Source: Gammaproteobacteria bacterium
GTDB taxonomy: Bacteria > Pseudomonadota > Gammaproteobacteria > Pseudomonadales > Azotimanducaceae
Assembly (NCBI GenBank): GCA_028821405.1
Contig: JAPPGK010000019.1
Location: forward strand, 32,988 to 96,987
Reading direction: 5' to 3'
Length of the DNA stretch: 64,000 bases
Position 1 is the first letter of the stretch. Each line of letters starts with the position of its first letter. The notes below the pieces were generated by a model that was not told the origin of the DNA, did no database searches, and saw nothing but the letters and a program-made list of their open reading frames with translations. Both the position numbers and the translations under genes were made by a program. Positions 35,154 to 45,124 of this stretch are shown here, piece after piece.

Positions 35154-38100
35154 GTGGCTCGCACACGTGGTATCAAGACCGTCATCACGGCGAGCGTGGT
35201 CCTCGGCTGTGCCTGGTGCCCCGCATCCGAGGCGGCCTCGCCGTTGGCGGAAGTCATCAGGGCCAGCGGCGAATCGCCCCGCTTGGATGTCGACACGATC
35301 CGAGCCGTGTACGACGACGCCATCGTCGGCGACGCCGGGATCGAGCGGACCTTGGAGCGGCTGCGCGTCTTCGCGGGCGGTCGGAACCGAGCGCCGGACC
35401 AACGGGCCAGTATCCATCTGGTGATCGCGCACATTCATTGGCGCCACGGCGATCGGGAGGCTTCCCGGGCGGCCATCGAGACCGCGCTGAGCCACCACGA
35501 GACCACCGATGGCCTACTCCTGAAGGCCCGTCTACTTGACGTCGCGGGCGAAGCCGAGGCGGCCGTGCCTTTCTACGAGCGTGCCTTGGCCGCAACGGAC
35601 CGGAAGCAGGAGGCGGAGTTCATTCGCATTCGCCTTACCATGGCCCAGGCGCGCGCGCTCAACGTCGATGCCCTGCTGGAACTCGCGCAGGAGCGCGATC
35701 AATCGTTCAAGAATCGGGCCGCCGTCGCCCTTGCGGTGCTCGGCCACCCCGACCTGGCCAGTGATATCTACCGTGCTGTCGAGGGTGACGACCGGAACCG
35801 GATTTTCCGGGAGCACCTGCGACTGGCCCAATGGTCGCTGGCGTCGGGTGCGCACGCCGTGGCTCAGCGCGAAGCTTGGCGGGCTTTTGAAGGGGCGGGA
35901 GGGCTCCTCGACGCCCGTTATGCGCTGGCGCTCCTCGTCGAGTCGCATCGGGAGGAGGGAAGCCTGGCGGAACTCGTCGCCGGTCTCGACGAGCGCTCGG
36001 GACCTGACACGGCCCTGCTGGACGAACTGCGTATCGATCTCTTGATCGAAACGGAGCGCTACGACGATGCCGTGGCGTTCTACGAATCGGTTGCCGGCGG
36101 TGGCACGGCGGTCGACCTCGATGCCCGGCGCCGGCTCATCAAGCTCTACGACGCCGCTGGCAGAACCGGTGACATGGTCGATGAATATCGCCGGCTGATG
36201 TTGGCGGAGCCCGACGTGGTGCATTGGTACGCGGGTCTGGCGTCGCACTACGTGGGCCTCGCCCGTCGGGAGGACGCCCTCGATGTCTGGCGGCGTTTCG
36301 AGGCCGCGAACGCTTCTCGCCCGCAAGCGACCGTCGCCGCGGGCGAACAGATGATCGGCATGGGTTTCCTCGAGGAAGCCGTCGGGATGGTCGAGCGGCA
36401 GATGGCCCAAGCCGGGGAAACGGTTGGCGGGCTGCTGTTCCTGTTCGACGCACGCTACCATCGGGGCCGGGACGACGATGCGCTGGCGATTCTCGAGCGC
36501 TTGGAAGCGCTCCTGCCGCCGGGGGACAGTGCCGTGCGCGATCTCGCGGACGCGTACGAGCGCATGAATCGACCGGAACCCGCGCTCGCGATCCTGGAGG
36601 CGCTCGACGCCACCCAGGACGGCTTGGGCTACAACGAGCGCATGCGTTTGGCGTGGCTCTACAGCCTTGCCGACCGGAAGCAGGACGCCCTTGACGCGTG
36701 GCGGGCGCTTTGGGTGAGCCTCGACAGCCCGGCGCGGCGCAGCCTGGCCGAGGACCAGCTGCTGCTACTGGCGGCGGAGTTGAACACGCTCGCAGACATC
36801 GTCGTCGAACTCGAAGACAAGCTCCATGCCGGTCGGGCGGACCGCAACGAGATGGATCTGCTAGTGCGCATCTACACGGAGGTCGGCGACACGCTCTCGG
36901 CCACAGAGGTCGTCGACGAGTTCGCGAGGTCCGCCGGCATGGATCCCGTGGAGCGGCTTCGACAGCTTGCCAATGTCCACCGACTGCAGAATGACTACCC
37001 GGGCTACGACCGGGTGCTCCGCCAATTGGTGCATCGGGATCCCGACAACGAGTCCGAGCACGTGCAGAACCTGGTCCTCAACCTTCTTGCCCACGATCTC
37101 GCCGAGGAAAGCGACGAACGATACGGCGAGATTCAACGCTGGCTCGCCCGACTGCAGGCGTTGGATGCCCAGCGCACGAGCGGCGAGTTCGAAGCCGGCA
37201 TCCTGTCGTTGGGCGGCTTCGATACCGAAGCGATCGAGAGCTACCGCCGGGCGTTGGTCGCCAATCCCGAGAACAGCGACAACCTGCTGTTGATGGCGGA
37301 TCGCATGAAAAGTGCGGGGCGTCGGGACGAAGCGGTGACGATGCTGCAATACGCGGCGGAGCACGCCACGGACGACAACGCGTTCGTCGTTGCCGTGGAC
37401 GGCATCATCAACATGATCGGCGCACGTTCGTTCGGCGATCCGCTGACGCCCGAAATGCGCGGAACCTTCGAGTGGACGCAACGCGTGATCCTGGAACGCA
37501 TCACCGGCCACGACGGCAAATTCCACCTCTACCAGTTGCTGGCGGACATCGCGCAGGAGACCGGGGACACCGAGGGGGTATTCCGCGCCTTGGAGAACTC
37601 CCTGCCCCAGGCGGGCATCCGGCGGCCGGCGGTTCTCCGCGAACTGGTCACCCTGGCAACGCCGAGTACCGGCTTCGGTGGGTTCGACACGGGGCGCGGC
37701 GACCCGCGGCGACAGATGATCCACGGTCGCCGCCTGGTCGGCCTCCGCCAGGCCCTGCCCCCGGGCGTCTACATCAATCTCGGCAAGGTGCTTCTCCGGC
37801 AGGACGATGTCGCGGGTGCGGAAAAAGCCCTCGACCGGATCGAAGACATCACGGGCATGATCGATGTCGACAAGACGAAGGCCGATCTTCTCTACGACGC
37901 CGGGTACCTGGACCGCGCTGCCGGTCACTACGCCCGTGCGCTGTCGGTGAACCGGGACAATCTCGGCTTGCTTGCCCGCAACGCCATGCTCCACGAGATC
38001 CGGGGCCATCGCACCGTCGCAAACGAGATGTATCTTCGCGCCCTCGGCAACCTGCTGCGCAGCGAGGCGTTCGGCCGGCCCGGCAGGCGTGCCACCAATC

Positions 38101-41100
38101 CGGGTACGTCCGCCGGTTTCGGCGGCCGGGCCAATCTGGGCGTGAGTCGCGACTATCAGACCTACTTCGAGTTCCTCGTGCAGGGCTTGCTTGCTACCTG
38201 GCCGCACGCCGGCGACGGATCCCTGGCTCGGATCGGTGCCGTCGAGGCGATGTTCGAGGAGGTCCTGCAGGACGTACTCGACACGGACGATCTCGAGGAA
38301 AAGACCGTCGGCGAGTTCCCGCGCCTCGACCGGACGGCGCAGTTCGGTCGTCGAGTTGCGGACACCGTCGGCGAGCGTGGATTGGCGGCTCGCATCGATT
38401 CGGCGCTTGAGGGAGCTTTCCCCGAGGATGAGGAGGATCCGGCGACCTCGCCGGCGCCGGATGCGTCCCTGCTGCAGCGTCAACTCGAACGGGCCAGGCA
38501 GCGCGGCAACTTCGGCGATGCCGTGCAGTTGGCGCGCCTCGTCGGGGATGAAGAGACGCTCGTCGATCTGCTTCGGGAACGAATCGGGAAAGGCAACTAC
38601 ACCGATGGCCTCGTCAACGCCTGGTTGTTGCTCGACGAGACGGCCTTCAAACGCCTGGTGACCCCCATCGCATCGACCATGAAGGACAACGCCAAGTCGT
38701 TCCTCCAGTTCCTGGGGCAATCGCCGCAACTGGCTGCTGACATGGAGGCGACGCTTGGGCGCGACTTCGTGTCCGTCGCGGATCTGATCGAGTTGATCAA
38801 CCAACCCGACGGGGAGGGCGCCGATGCGCTCAGGTACTTCGGTACCCCCCGGGGCGTCTGGCGCTACGTGCAAGCGAAAGGCACGGTTGCGGAGCAGGCG
38901 AGCTTCGTAGCCAACATTGCGCAGCGTGACCAACGAGGTCAGCTCGGGTCGTACGTGTTCGCACCCATCGTTGCGGAATTGCTGGCGCTGGAAATCCCTG
39001 GCGAGCACCGGACAGCGTTGACGGATGCGCTAATGGTGTACCTGTCGAAGCAGGATCTCTCGACGCCGTACTCCCTGGCCAATCTTATGCCGTTGCTGCT
39101 CGCCGACATCCATCCGTCCAACGCGGAGTTGGTCTACGGCCTCGCTGGGCACCTTGAGGATCGCGCGACGACCCAGGTCGACCTTGTCGCGGTGCTGAAG
39201 GATATCTACGAGGGAACGCCCCAACGTGCTTTCGACGCCTTGCTCGAACTCTCGAAGGCGCAACTCTGGCGGTTCGGGGTGCGCAATGCCTACAGCATCC
39301 ATGACCGGTTCGCCGACGAACGGGAGCGCATCCTGAGGGCGGTGGAACGCGGGGGCGCGATTGCCTCGGAGAGAGCGGGCTTGGCATACGAGATGTCCTT
39401 CTCGCTGTTCGGCTCGACACCGCCGGAACAGTTCAGGCGGCAGGCGGAACTCGCGCCCAAGTTTGCGGCGCTTGACCCGGACAACGATCGATACCCGGTG
39501 GACCGCATCAATGCACTGCTCAATCTAGGGCAGTGGTCGGCGGCGGAAGAGGCCCTCCATCAGTACTACCGGGAAGATCCCGCAGACAGGTTTGTCCGGG
39601 CGGCGCTCTACTTCCGGCTTGTTGGCGAGGGTGGTTACGGGGCGGCCCTCGAGGTCGTCAGCGACGGTGGAGAGGACTTGCGCGATCAGGCAGTGGTCGA
39701 TGCGCTGCTTGAGGAGATGTCCCGGAGTGGCAGCGGCGGAAGCGTTGGGCTGTTCCGGCGTTTCTACTCCGGACCCATGCCGGATAGCCCCTACAATCGC
39801 CGCCCGCAGGTGTTGAATCGAAACATCGATCGATTGAGGGAGGTCGCGAGTGCGAACGTGGGTTCGACGGCATCGCTCGCGGACCCCGAATCCGGGGACG
39901 ACAAGACCCCCACCGGAAGGCTGGCAACCACCACCGCGGGCCAATCCCTGCGTGCCGTTTGGCGGGGGATGGGCGCCCCCGTCGACGATGGGAGTCGCCG
40001 ATACTACATGCCCGGTGTGGGCGGCCTGCTGGCGCTCCCGCTTGCTAGCGACACGCCGAGGGACGCCCGCCTGCATAACGCTTCCGTGCAGATTGGGTCC
40101 ATAGCGGGCCTCGTGGGGTCGAGCGTGGAGGAGCGCGATGTGCCGTTCCTCTTGGATGTCCTGGCCGAGGTCCCCGGCGTCTTGCAGGAACTCGAGAGCT
40201 ACATCCCCTCGTTGCCGTCATCGCAACGCCGCGATCAACCGCGGCTCTACGAGGTGCTCGCCAACGCGCTCGACGCCGCGGGTCTATCCGAAACCCGGCT
40301 CGCAGAACTGTCGGCCCGACTGCGCAGCGCAGAGATCGGCGATCACGACTTTATGCTGTGGATGACACTGCGCCTCCGCGCCGAGGAGGCCTTGTCGGCC
40401 GATGAGCTCGACGGATTTGCCAATCGTGCGGCTGAAATCGACGCGCCGACGAGGTCGGAGTTGCTGTCGATGGCCCGTCTGTTCGCCAAGGGCGGCGAGT
40501 ACGCCAGCGCGGAGGAACACTATTCGGTGCTCGCCGCAAGACTCCTTCGTTCCAGATCGAGCAGCGGCGGGATGACCCTGATTCAGGGGGGCGTGGTCAT
40601 GATGCTTAGCCGCAGTGGCGGCAACACCTCCCGGCCGGGTCTTTCCGAGATTCTGGCCGAAGCCGCCGAGGCACTTCCTCCGGAAACCGCGATGGGATTC
40701 GCAAGGAAAATTCTTGACGTTGCGAGACCCGCGGAGCAGGACGAGGCGCTCGCCGCCATCTTCAATGCGTTCGTGTTGAAGACGTTGGGTCTCGTCGCCT
40801 CGCCCGAAGGTGTACTCGCGCAGGCCGTTGAGGTCTCGCTCGGCGCCGCCGTGGTCCCGGCGCCGCTCGAGACGTGGCGCGTGCCGCAGGTGTTGGAACT
40901 CGCGCGGGTTCACGCGATCGAGGGGAATGAAATCGAGGCGCTGCGGCTGATGCGTCGATTTGCGGTGCCGAGGGAACAGGATACGGACCTTGCCACCGAT
41001 TGGTTCGACGAGGAGCAAGTGAGGCGGACCAACACGGCCGCCGGTTTGGCCCGCGCGTTCGGCTTGCCGCTATTCGGTGGTCGGTATGCGCCGCAATCGC

Positions 41101-41699
41101 CGATGTCGGGGTTTATTAGCGGTCGAGAGCGGATCTTTCCCGCGGATTCCGATCACCTCTGGCCGGGCGCCGGTCGGTGGACGCGTACCGCAGTGGCGGC
41201 CATTGGGGATTGGCTGGACGACGGGGACGTCGACCCGGCGAACGTGCGCGAGATGCTGTTCGTCGCGGCTTGGCAGTTGTATGCGGCAGGCGACGTGTCG
41301 GGGGCGCAGGAGGCCGTCGCGGCGCTCGGTGCAAGTCTCGACGCGGCGCCCGACGTCGATCCGGTGGAACTCCGCGACCTCGCGTTGCTGGCGCTCAAGG
41401 TCGGCGGCCGGTTGCCGAGGGGGTTGGCGGTCGCGGTTGCCGCTGGCGGGACGTTGACGGCACGTCAGGAAACGGACCTCGTGCGTCAACTGGGGGATGA
41501 TGATGTCGTCGGCGCGTTGCGGGCAGGCCGGGCCGCCGACCGCGGCGACAGGCTCCCACTCATGCGCGAACTGCATCCGCTCGCCTTGGCGGCGGACCAA
41601 GCCGACTATGCGGAGGATCTCGCGACGCGAATCGAACTCGCCGAAGCCGCGTACCGGGAACTGGGTAGTCCGGCGTTCCCGGAATCGACCGACGGCTAG
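35154..41699 (+). CDS. Giant periplasmic TPR-repeat protein A
   Basis: The 2181-residue protein begins with a signal peptide (GIKTVITASVVLG, cleavage near ASEAAS) and has no later membrane helix, so it should be periplasmic or exported. Nearly all the rest is helical repeat, with clear TPR-like pairs such as LLLKARLLDVAGEAEAAVPF, AGLASHYVGLARREDALDVW and SYRRALVANPENSDNLLLMA. The C-terminal third is less regular and contains acidic stretches. A collinear paralogue of 2155 residues lies at 53388-59855. The start is GTG 35154 with GGGAAGGG upstream, chosen because the signal peptide begins there. The function is unknown; such solenoids usually scaffold protein complexes. TPR assignment is confident for the first half, weaker for the second. 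Confidence 0.8.
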   Translation: MARTRGIKTVITASVVLGCAWCPASEAASPLAEVIRASGESPRLDVDTIRAVYDDAIVGDAGIERTLERLRVFAGGRNRAPDQRASIHLVIAHIHWRHGDREASRAAIETALSHHETTDGLLLKARLLDVAGEAEAAVPFYERALAATDRKQEAEFIRIRLTMAQARALNVDALLELAQERDQSFKNRAAVALAVLGHPDLASDIYRAVEGDDRNRIFREHLRLAQWSLASGAHAVAQREAWRAFEGAGGLLDARYALALLVESHREEGSLAELVAGLDERSGPDTALLDELRIDLLIETERYDDAVAFYESVAGGGTAVDLDARRRLIKLYDAAGRTGDMVDEYRRLMLAEPDVVHWYAGLASHYVGLARREDALDVWRRFEAANASRPQATVAAGEQMIGMGFLEEAVGMVERQMAQAGETVGGLLFLFDARYHRGRDDDALAILERLEALLPPGDSAVRDLADAYERMNRPEPALAILEALDATQDGLGYNERMRLAWLYSLADRKQDALDAWRALWVSLDSPARRSLAEDQLLLLAAELNTLADIVVELEDKLHAGRADRNEMDLLVRIYTEVGDTLSATEVVDEFARSAGMDPVERLRQLANVHRLQNDYPGYDRVLRQLVHRDPDNESEHVQNLVLNLLAHDLAEESDERYGEIQRWLARLQALDAQRTSGEFEAGILSLGGFDTEAIESYRRALVANPENSDNLLLMADRMKSAGRRDEAVTMLQYAAEHATDDNAFVVAVDGIINMIGARSFGDPLTPEMRGTFEWTQRVILERITGHDGKFHLYQLLADIAQETGDTEGVFRALENSLPQAGIRRPAVLRELVTLATPSTGFGGFDTGRGDPRRQMIHGRRLVGLRQALPPGVYINLGKVLLRQDDVAGAEKALDRIEDITGMIDVDKTKADLLYDAGYLDRAAGHYARALSVNRDNLGLLARNAMLHEIRGHRTVANEMYLRALGNLLRSEAFGRPGRRATNPGTSAGFGGRANLGVSRDYQTYFEFLVQGLLATWPHAGDGSLARIGAVEAMFEEVLQDVLDTDDLEEKTVGEFPRLDRTAQFGRRVADTVGERGLAARIDSALEGAFPEDEEDPATSPAPDASLLQRQLERARQRGNFGDAVQLARLVGDEETLVDLLRERIGKGNYTDGLVNAWLLLDETAFKRLVTPIASTMKDNAKSFLQFLGQSPQLAADMEATLGRDFVSVADLIELINQPDGEGADALRYFGTPRGVWRYVQAKGTVAEQASFVANIAQRDQRGQLGSYVFAPIVAELLALEIPGEHRTALTDALMVYLSKQDLSTPYSLANLMPLLLADIHPSNAELVYGLAGHLEDRATTQVDLVAVLKDIYEGTPQRAFDALLELSKAQLWRFGVRNAYSIHDRFADERERILRAVERGGAIASERAGLAYEMSFSLFGSTPPEQFRRQAELAPKFAALDPDNDRYPVDRINALLNLGQWSAAEEALHQYYREDPADRFVRAALYFRLVGEGGYGAALEVVSDGGEDLRDQAVVDALLEEMSRSGSGGSVGLFRRFYSGPMPDSPYNRRPQVLNRNIDRLREVASANVGSTASLADPESGDDKTPTGRLATTTAGQSLRAVWRGMGAPVDDGSRRYYMPGVGGLLALPLASDTPRDARLHNASVQIGSIAGLVGSSVEERDVPFLLDVLAEVPGVLQELESYIPSLPSSQRRDQPRLYEVLANALDAAGLSETRLAELSARLRSAEIGDHDFMLWMTLRLRAEEALSADELDGFANRAAEIDAPTRSELLSMARLFAKGGEYASAEEHYSVLAARLLRSRSSSGGMTLIQGGVVMMLSRSGGNTSRPGLSEILAEAAEALPPETAMGFARKILDVARPAEQDEALAAIFNAFVLKTLGLVASPEGVLAQAVEVSLGAAVVPAPLETWRVPQVLELARVHAIEGNEIEALRLMRRFAVPREQDTDLATDWFDEEQVRRTNTAAGLARAFGLPLFGGRYAPQSPMSGFISGRERIFPADSDHLWPGAGRWTRTAVAAIGDWLDDGDVDPANVREMLFVAAWQLYAAGDVSGAQEAVAALGASLDAAPDVDPVELRDLALLALKVGGRLPRGLAVAVAAGGTLTARQETDLVRQLGDDDVVGALRAGRAADRGDRLPLMRELHPLALAADQADYAEDLATRIELAEAAYRELGSPAFPESTDG

Positions 41700-41733
41700 A
41701 AACCGTATCCGCGCCCCAGCCGCGTTGGTTTCG

Positions 41734-41754
41734 GGACGGGACAAGCCCGTCCCC
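41734..41754. terminator. Bidirectional hairpin between giant TPR gene A and TonB receptor A
   Basis: GGGACGGG (41734-41741) pairs perfectly with CCCGTCCC (41747-41754) around ACAAG in the 91-base gap between two convergent genes. CCCTTTT follows, a short T-run. It is also a member of the dispersed loop family. Confidence 0.6.
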
Positions 41755-41790
41755 TGTACCCTTTTCGAAGGCTTCGTGCCTACGGTGTGA

Positions 41791-44700
41791 TTACATCTCC
41801 CAGTTCAGGTCGAGGAACAACACTTGCCCGCGTGCGTCCCAACGCGTCGGATCGTAGGGCAAGTTGCCTCCATAAACGTTCGCCGGCGCAGCCCGGTCGA
41901 GGATGTTGCGGCCGCCGACACGCAGGCGCAGTCCGTTGTCCATGCGATAGGTCGCCGTGAGATCGACGGTGGTCAGCGAGGACACGTCGATACTCAGCCA
42001 CTCCCAGGGGATCGGGGCACAGCGGCTGTTGGGTGCCGCCTGCGCGGCGCTGCTGCAGTAGCGTGCCCGGTCGTTTTCGTAGGCTGGGGTGTAGTACACG
42101 AAGACGCTCGCCGCGAACTGGTTCCACAGCCAGTCCAGCGAACCCTCCAGTTGGTACTTGTCGGGCCCTTCCATCGTTCCCACGAAATCGAGCCGACTCT
42201 CATCGGTGGGACCGACTTGCTGGTAGTCCGCCAGTATCCTGGTGTAGGCGATGCGGGGCGTGAAGCTGCCGAAGTCCGTACTGAAGTTGTACTCCGCGCT
42301 GGCATCGAGCAACTCGCTGTATTTCTCGTTGAGGTTGATGGGAAGGAAAAGCAGCGATTCGATTTCGCCCGCCGCATTGCGCGTGACCACTTGCGGATGG
42401 TTCATGATCAGCTCGGGACGTAGCTGCGCCATGAACGCGACCGCCACGCCGTCTTCGATGCGGTTGGTGAAGCTGGTCTCCGACCAATCGACGATCAAGC
42501 GCAGGCCGGGAATCGTCTCCGGAATCCAGTCGAAGCCCAGCGACGTCGTGTCGGAGTATTCGTTCTTCAGGTCCGTGTTGTACACCTGCCGTATGGCGCC
42601 CCCAAAGGGGAGAGCGAACTCGGTGGTGCCGTTGGGGTGGTACGGATCGACGCCCGTGAAGCTGGTCCGGAACCGCGTATCCGGCGAACAGAACGAATCC
42701 GGCGGCGGATCTATGCAAGTGGCATATTGATCGCTCCACACCGGCGCGCGGAAGGCGCGCGACCACCGGGCGCGCAGGGTGAAATTCTCCGTTGGCTGAT
42801 AGCGCAGGCCGACGGTCGGACTGATGCGGGTCTGCTTCGCCGTCGTGTAGTTGAAGTCGTGCACGACATCGGCGTAGTGGAAGACGAATCGGCGCTGGTT
42901 GAAGATCAGCCACCCGTCTTCCGGGTGCCAGTAGGGAATCTGGCGGGGAGCCAAGTCCTCGAAACTCAAGTACGCGCCCCGGGTGCCGATGTATGCCGAC
43001 GCCCTCGATTCGTTTTGATCGTGACGCGCCTGCAAGCTGAGAATCAGCGAATGGACACCGCGCAGGGAGTTCTCCGGTCCCACGAGCGGCAACGCCAACT
43101 CGGCATAGTAGGCGGAAATCTCGCGGGAGGGCCTGTCCACGCCGATTTTCGAGCCCGAGTCCTCCATGGTCTGGAACAGTAGACCCGACGAGCTGGCCGT
43201 GGCGGTTTTCGTCTGAAAGATGATGTTCTCGCGGTATTCGGTACCGACGGTATACGATGCCCGGCCACCCCACAGATCGAGGAGGCTGCCCCGAAGCGTG
43301 AGGTTGTACTGGCTGGTTTCGCTATCACCGGTAATGGGTCCGTCCGTGGTCGTCAGGAATCCGTTGAACGCCGCCGTCTGGCCTTCGCCGTTGCCGAAGA
43401 AATTGAGGGCGGTGTTCGGGTCGGAACTGGACAAGGCCGCGTAGTACGCGTCTGCCGTGGGATCCCATTGCTCGCGTCGTCCCCGCGCCCGAAGCCGGTA
43501 GGACTCCCGTTCCGACTTGGTGCGCGTGATGTCCAAGCCAAGCTCGTGGGATCCGGCGAATGCCCAGAGGACGCCGAAGTTCAAGTCGCGCCTCGTGGTC
43601 TGGGCTTCGGTGTACGCTGCGGGTAGGAGACCGGCTTCGGACTCCCGGACGGCCGAGTATTGCACCAGCATGGGCCGGCCAAACGGGTTGTACGCGTTCG
43701 TGGAGGGTACGGGGATCACGCCGCTGATCTGCGGGGTGTATTCCTGGTACGAGTCGCGCGTCGAGTAGACGACGTCCGCGTAGACCCGGAGATTGTCCGT
43801 CACGTATTGCTCGACGCTGACGGTCAACGAGTCCGTGGTCGACTCCTCGCCGTTCTGCGGCGTGAGCGCGTCATAGGGGAGCGGAGACGGTTCTCCGCGG
43901 GCGAACACGATGAAGTCGTCCACCGTCGCCCCCACGCCGCTGTGGTTCGCCGGGAGTTGATAGCGGGGTCCGTTCCGCACACACCGGTACAAGGTGGGTG
44001 CCCAAGTGGGTGCCTCGAATTCGCAGACGACGCCGGGCTGGCCGACGGTGAAACTGCGGAGGTCGAACTCCGGCCCCAGTCTCGGCCGGAAATCCAGCGT
44101 GTTCAGTCCCGTCTTGCTGTTGGTGATCGCATCCGACGTCTCGCGGGACGCGATGGCCGTGACGTTGCCGGTGCCCCAGGCGTAGCCGCCGGTAATGCTG
44201 GCCGTGGTCTGGTTCGCATCGGTGGAACTCAGTTCCTGCCGGTAGTCGACGGAAAGGCCCGTGTAGTTCTTCTTGGTGATGAAGTTCACGACACCGCCGA
44301 TGGCGTCGGAGCCATATACCGCCGAGGCACCGTCCAATTGAATGTCCACCCGTTCTATGGCGGACAAGGGGACATTCAGAATGTTGGCAAAGTCGTCCTC
44401 TTCGCCTGCCCCCGCTATCCGTCGACCGTTCATCAGCACCAGCGTATTCGCCGAACCCAGGTTCCGAAGGTTGACGGTGGAGATGCCCAAACCCAGTTCG
44501 ATGTATTCCTCGTCCTGGTCCGTACCGTCAAAGTGCAGGCTGGTGTTGGTCTGCGTCGTTATGGAGGGATACGTCCAAGGCAGCGTGCGGAAGAACTCTT
44601 CCACGGTCGAGACGCCCCGCACCGCGATGTCTTCGGCCGTGAAGCTGTAGATCCGCGCGCTGGGATCGCCGCCCTCCAGCCGGGAGCCGGTGACGACCTG

Positions 44701-44868
44701 CTCGGCCAGTTCGACGGGCTCTTCCTCCGGGACCGCGGCATCGGTGGCGGCGGCTTCGGGATCCGGCTGCCGTTCTTCATCCGTGGTGGCCTCCTGTGCC
44801 AGGCCGAATGCCGGAATGCACAGGGAGAATATGATTGCCGTAAGGCGATAATTGGAATCGGATTGCAT
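41791..44868 (-). CDS. TonB-dependent outer-membrane receptor A
   Basis: The 1025-residue protein has a signal peptide (LTAIIFSLCIPAFGLAQE), an acidic linker, a plug domain (EQVVTGSRLEGGDPSARIYS, TLVLMNGRRIAG, IERVDIQLDGASAVYGSDAI, VVNFITKKNYTG) and a C-terminal beta-barrel with repeated aromatic strands, ending RVGGRNILDR and LNWEM. It should import a siderophore, carbohydrate or other large nutrient with energy from TonB. No N-terminal regulatory (STN) domain is seen. GGAGGGG lies just before the ATG 44866-44868. It is paralogous to the receptor at 48822-51584 and convergent with giant TPR A. The last residue is Met rather than the usual Phe or Trp. Confidence 0.93.
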   Translation of the reverse strand: MQSDSNYRLTAIIFSLCIPAFGLAQEATTDEERQPDPEAAATDAAVPEEEPVELAEQVVTGSRLEGGDPSARIYSFTAEDIAVRGVSTVEEFFRTLPWTYPSITTQTNTSLHFDGTDQDEEYIELGLGISTVNLRNLGSANTLVLMNGRRIAGAGEEDDFANILNVPLSAIERVDIQLDGASAVYGSDAIGGVVNFITKKNYTGLSVDYRQELSSTDANQTTASITGGYAWGTGNVTAIASRETSDAITNSKTGLNTLDFRPRLGPEFDLRSFTVGQPGVVCEFEAPTWAPTLYRCVRNGPRYQLPANHSGVGATVDDFIVFARGEPSPLPYDALTPQNGEESTTDSLTVSVEQYVTDNLRVYADVVYSTRDSYQEYTPQISGVIPVPSTNAYNPFGRPMLVQYSAVRESEAGLLPAAYTEAQTTRRDLNFGVLWAFAGSHELGLDITRTKSERESYRLRARGRREQWDPTADAYYAALSSSDPNTALNFFGNGEGQTAAFNGFLTTTDGPITGDSETSQYNLTLRGSLLDLWGGRASYTVGTEYRENIIFQTKTATASSSGLLFQTMEDSGSKIGVDRPSREISAYYAELALPLVGPENSLRGVHSLILSLQARHDQNESRASAYIGTRGAYLSFEDLAPRQIPYWHPEDGWLIFNQRRFVFHYADVVHDFNYTTAKQTRISPTVGLRYQPTENFTLRARWSRAFRAPVWSDQYATCIDPPPDSFCSPDTRFRTSFTGVDPYHPNGTTEFALPFGGAIRQVYNTDLKNEYSDTTSLGFDWIPETIPGLRLIVDWSETSFTNRIEDGVAVAFMAQLRPELIMNHPQVVTRNAAGEIESLLFLPINLNEKYSELLDASAEYNFSTDFGSFTPRIAYTRILADYQQVGPTDESRLDFVGTMEGPDKYQLEGSLDWLWNQFAASVFVYYTPAYENDRARYCSSAAQAAPNSRCAPIPWEWLSIDVSSLTTVDLTATYRMDNGLRLRVGGRNILDRAAPANVYGGNLPYDPTRWDARGQVLFLDLNWEM

Positions 44869-45004
44869 GAGTGCCCCTCCCCCGTGGAACAGGGCGCAGC
44901 ACCCAGGCCAACTGCAAGCGAGGGCATCAACGCCTCTCGAACTCGCGAGACCCACTCTAGCACAACTGGACGAATGCCGTTTGCGCTCGCCGTCGTCGAC
45001 GAAC

Positions 45005-45085
45005 TCGTGGGGCGATCCTTGCGATCACCTGCAGAACGACCCGAGGCCGTTCGTTGCGCGGTTGGGGGCGAGGGCAAGCCTCCCG
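45005..45085. repeat. Two (A/G)CAAG-family stem-loops between TonB receptor A and the FG-GAP gene
   Basis: CGTGGGGCGA (45005-45014) is one base from the family end. An imperfect stem at 45010-45028 has loop CTTGC, and GAGG/CCTC at 45070-45082 has loop GCAAG. The stretch at about 45049-45085 resembles the inner part of the unit at 16761-16803. It lies within the 256-base gap 44869-45124, where I see no gene. Confidence 0.5.
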
Positions 45086-45124
45086 GCGAGGGTGTTTGGC
45101 GAATGCGACGTGGCGGGGCGAACG

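Noticed and set aside
36861..39008. A 715-codon open frame antisense to giant TPR gene A
   Set aside because: The product has no signature, and the sense frame aligns with a paralogue throughout. Shadow frame.
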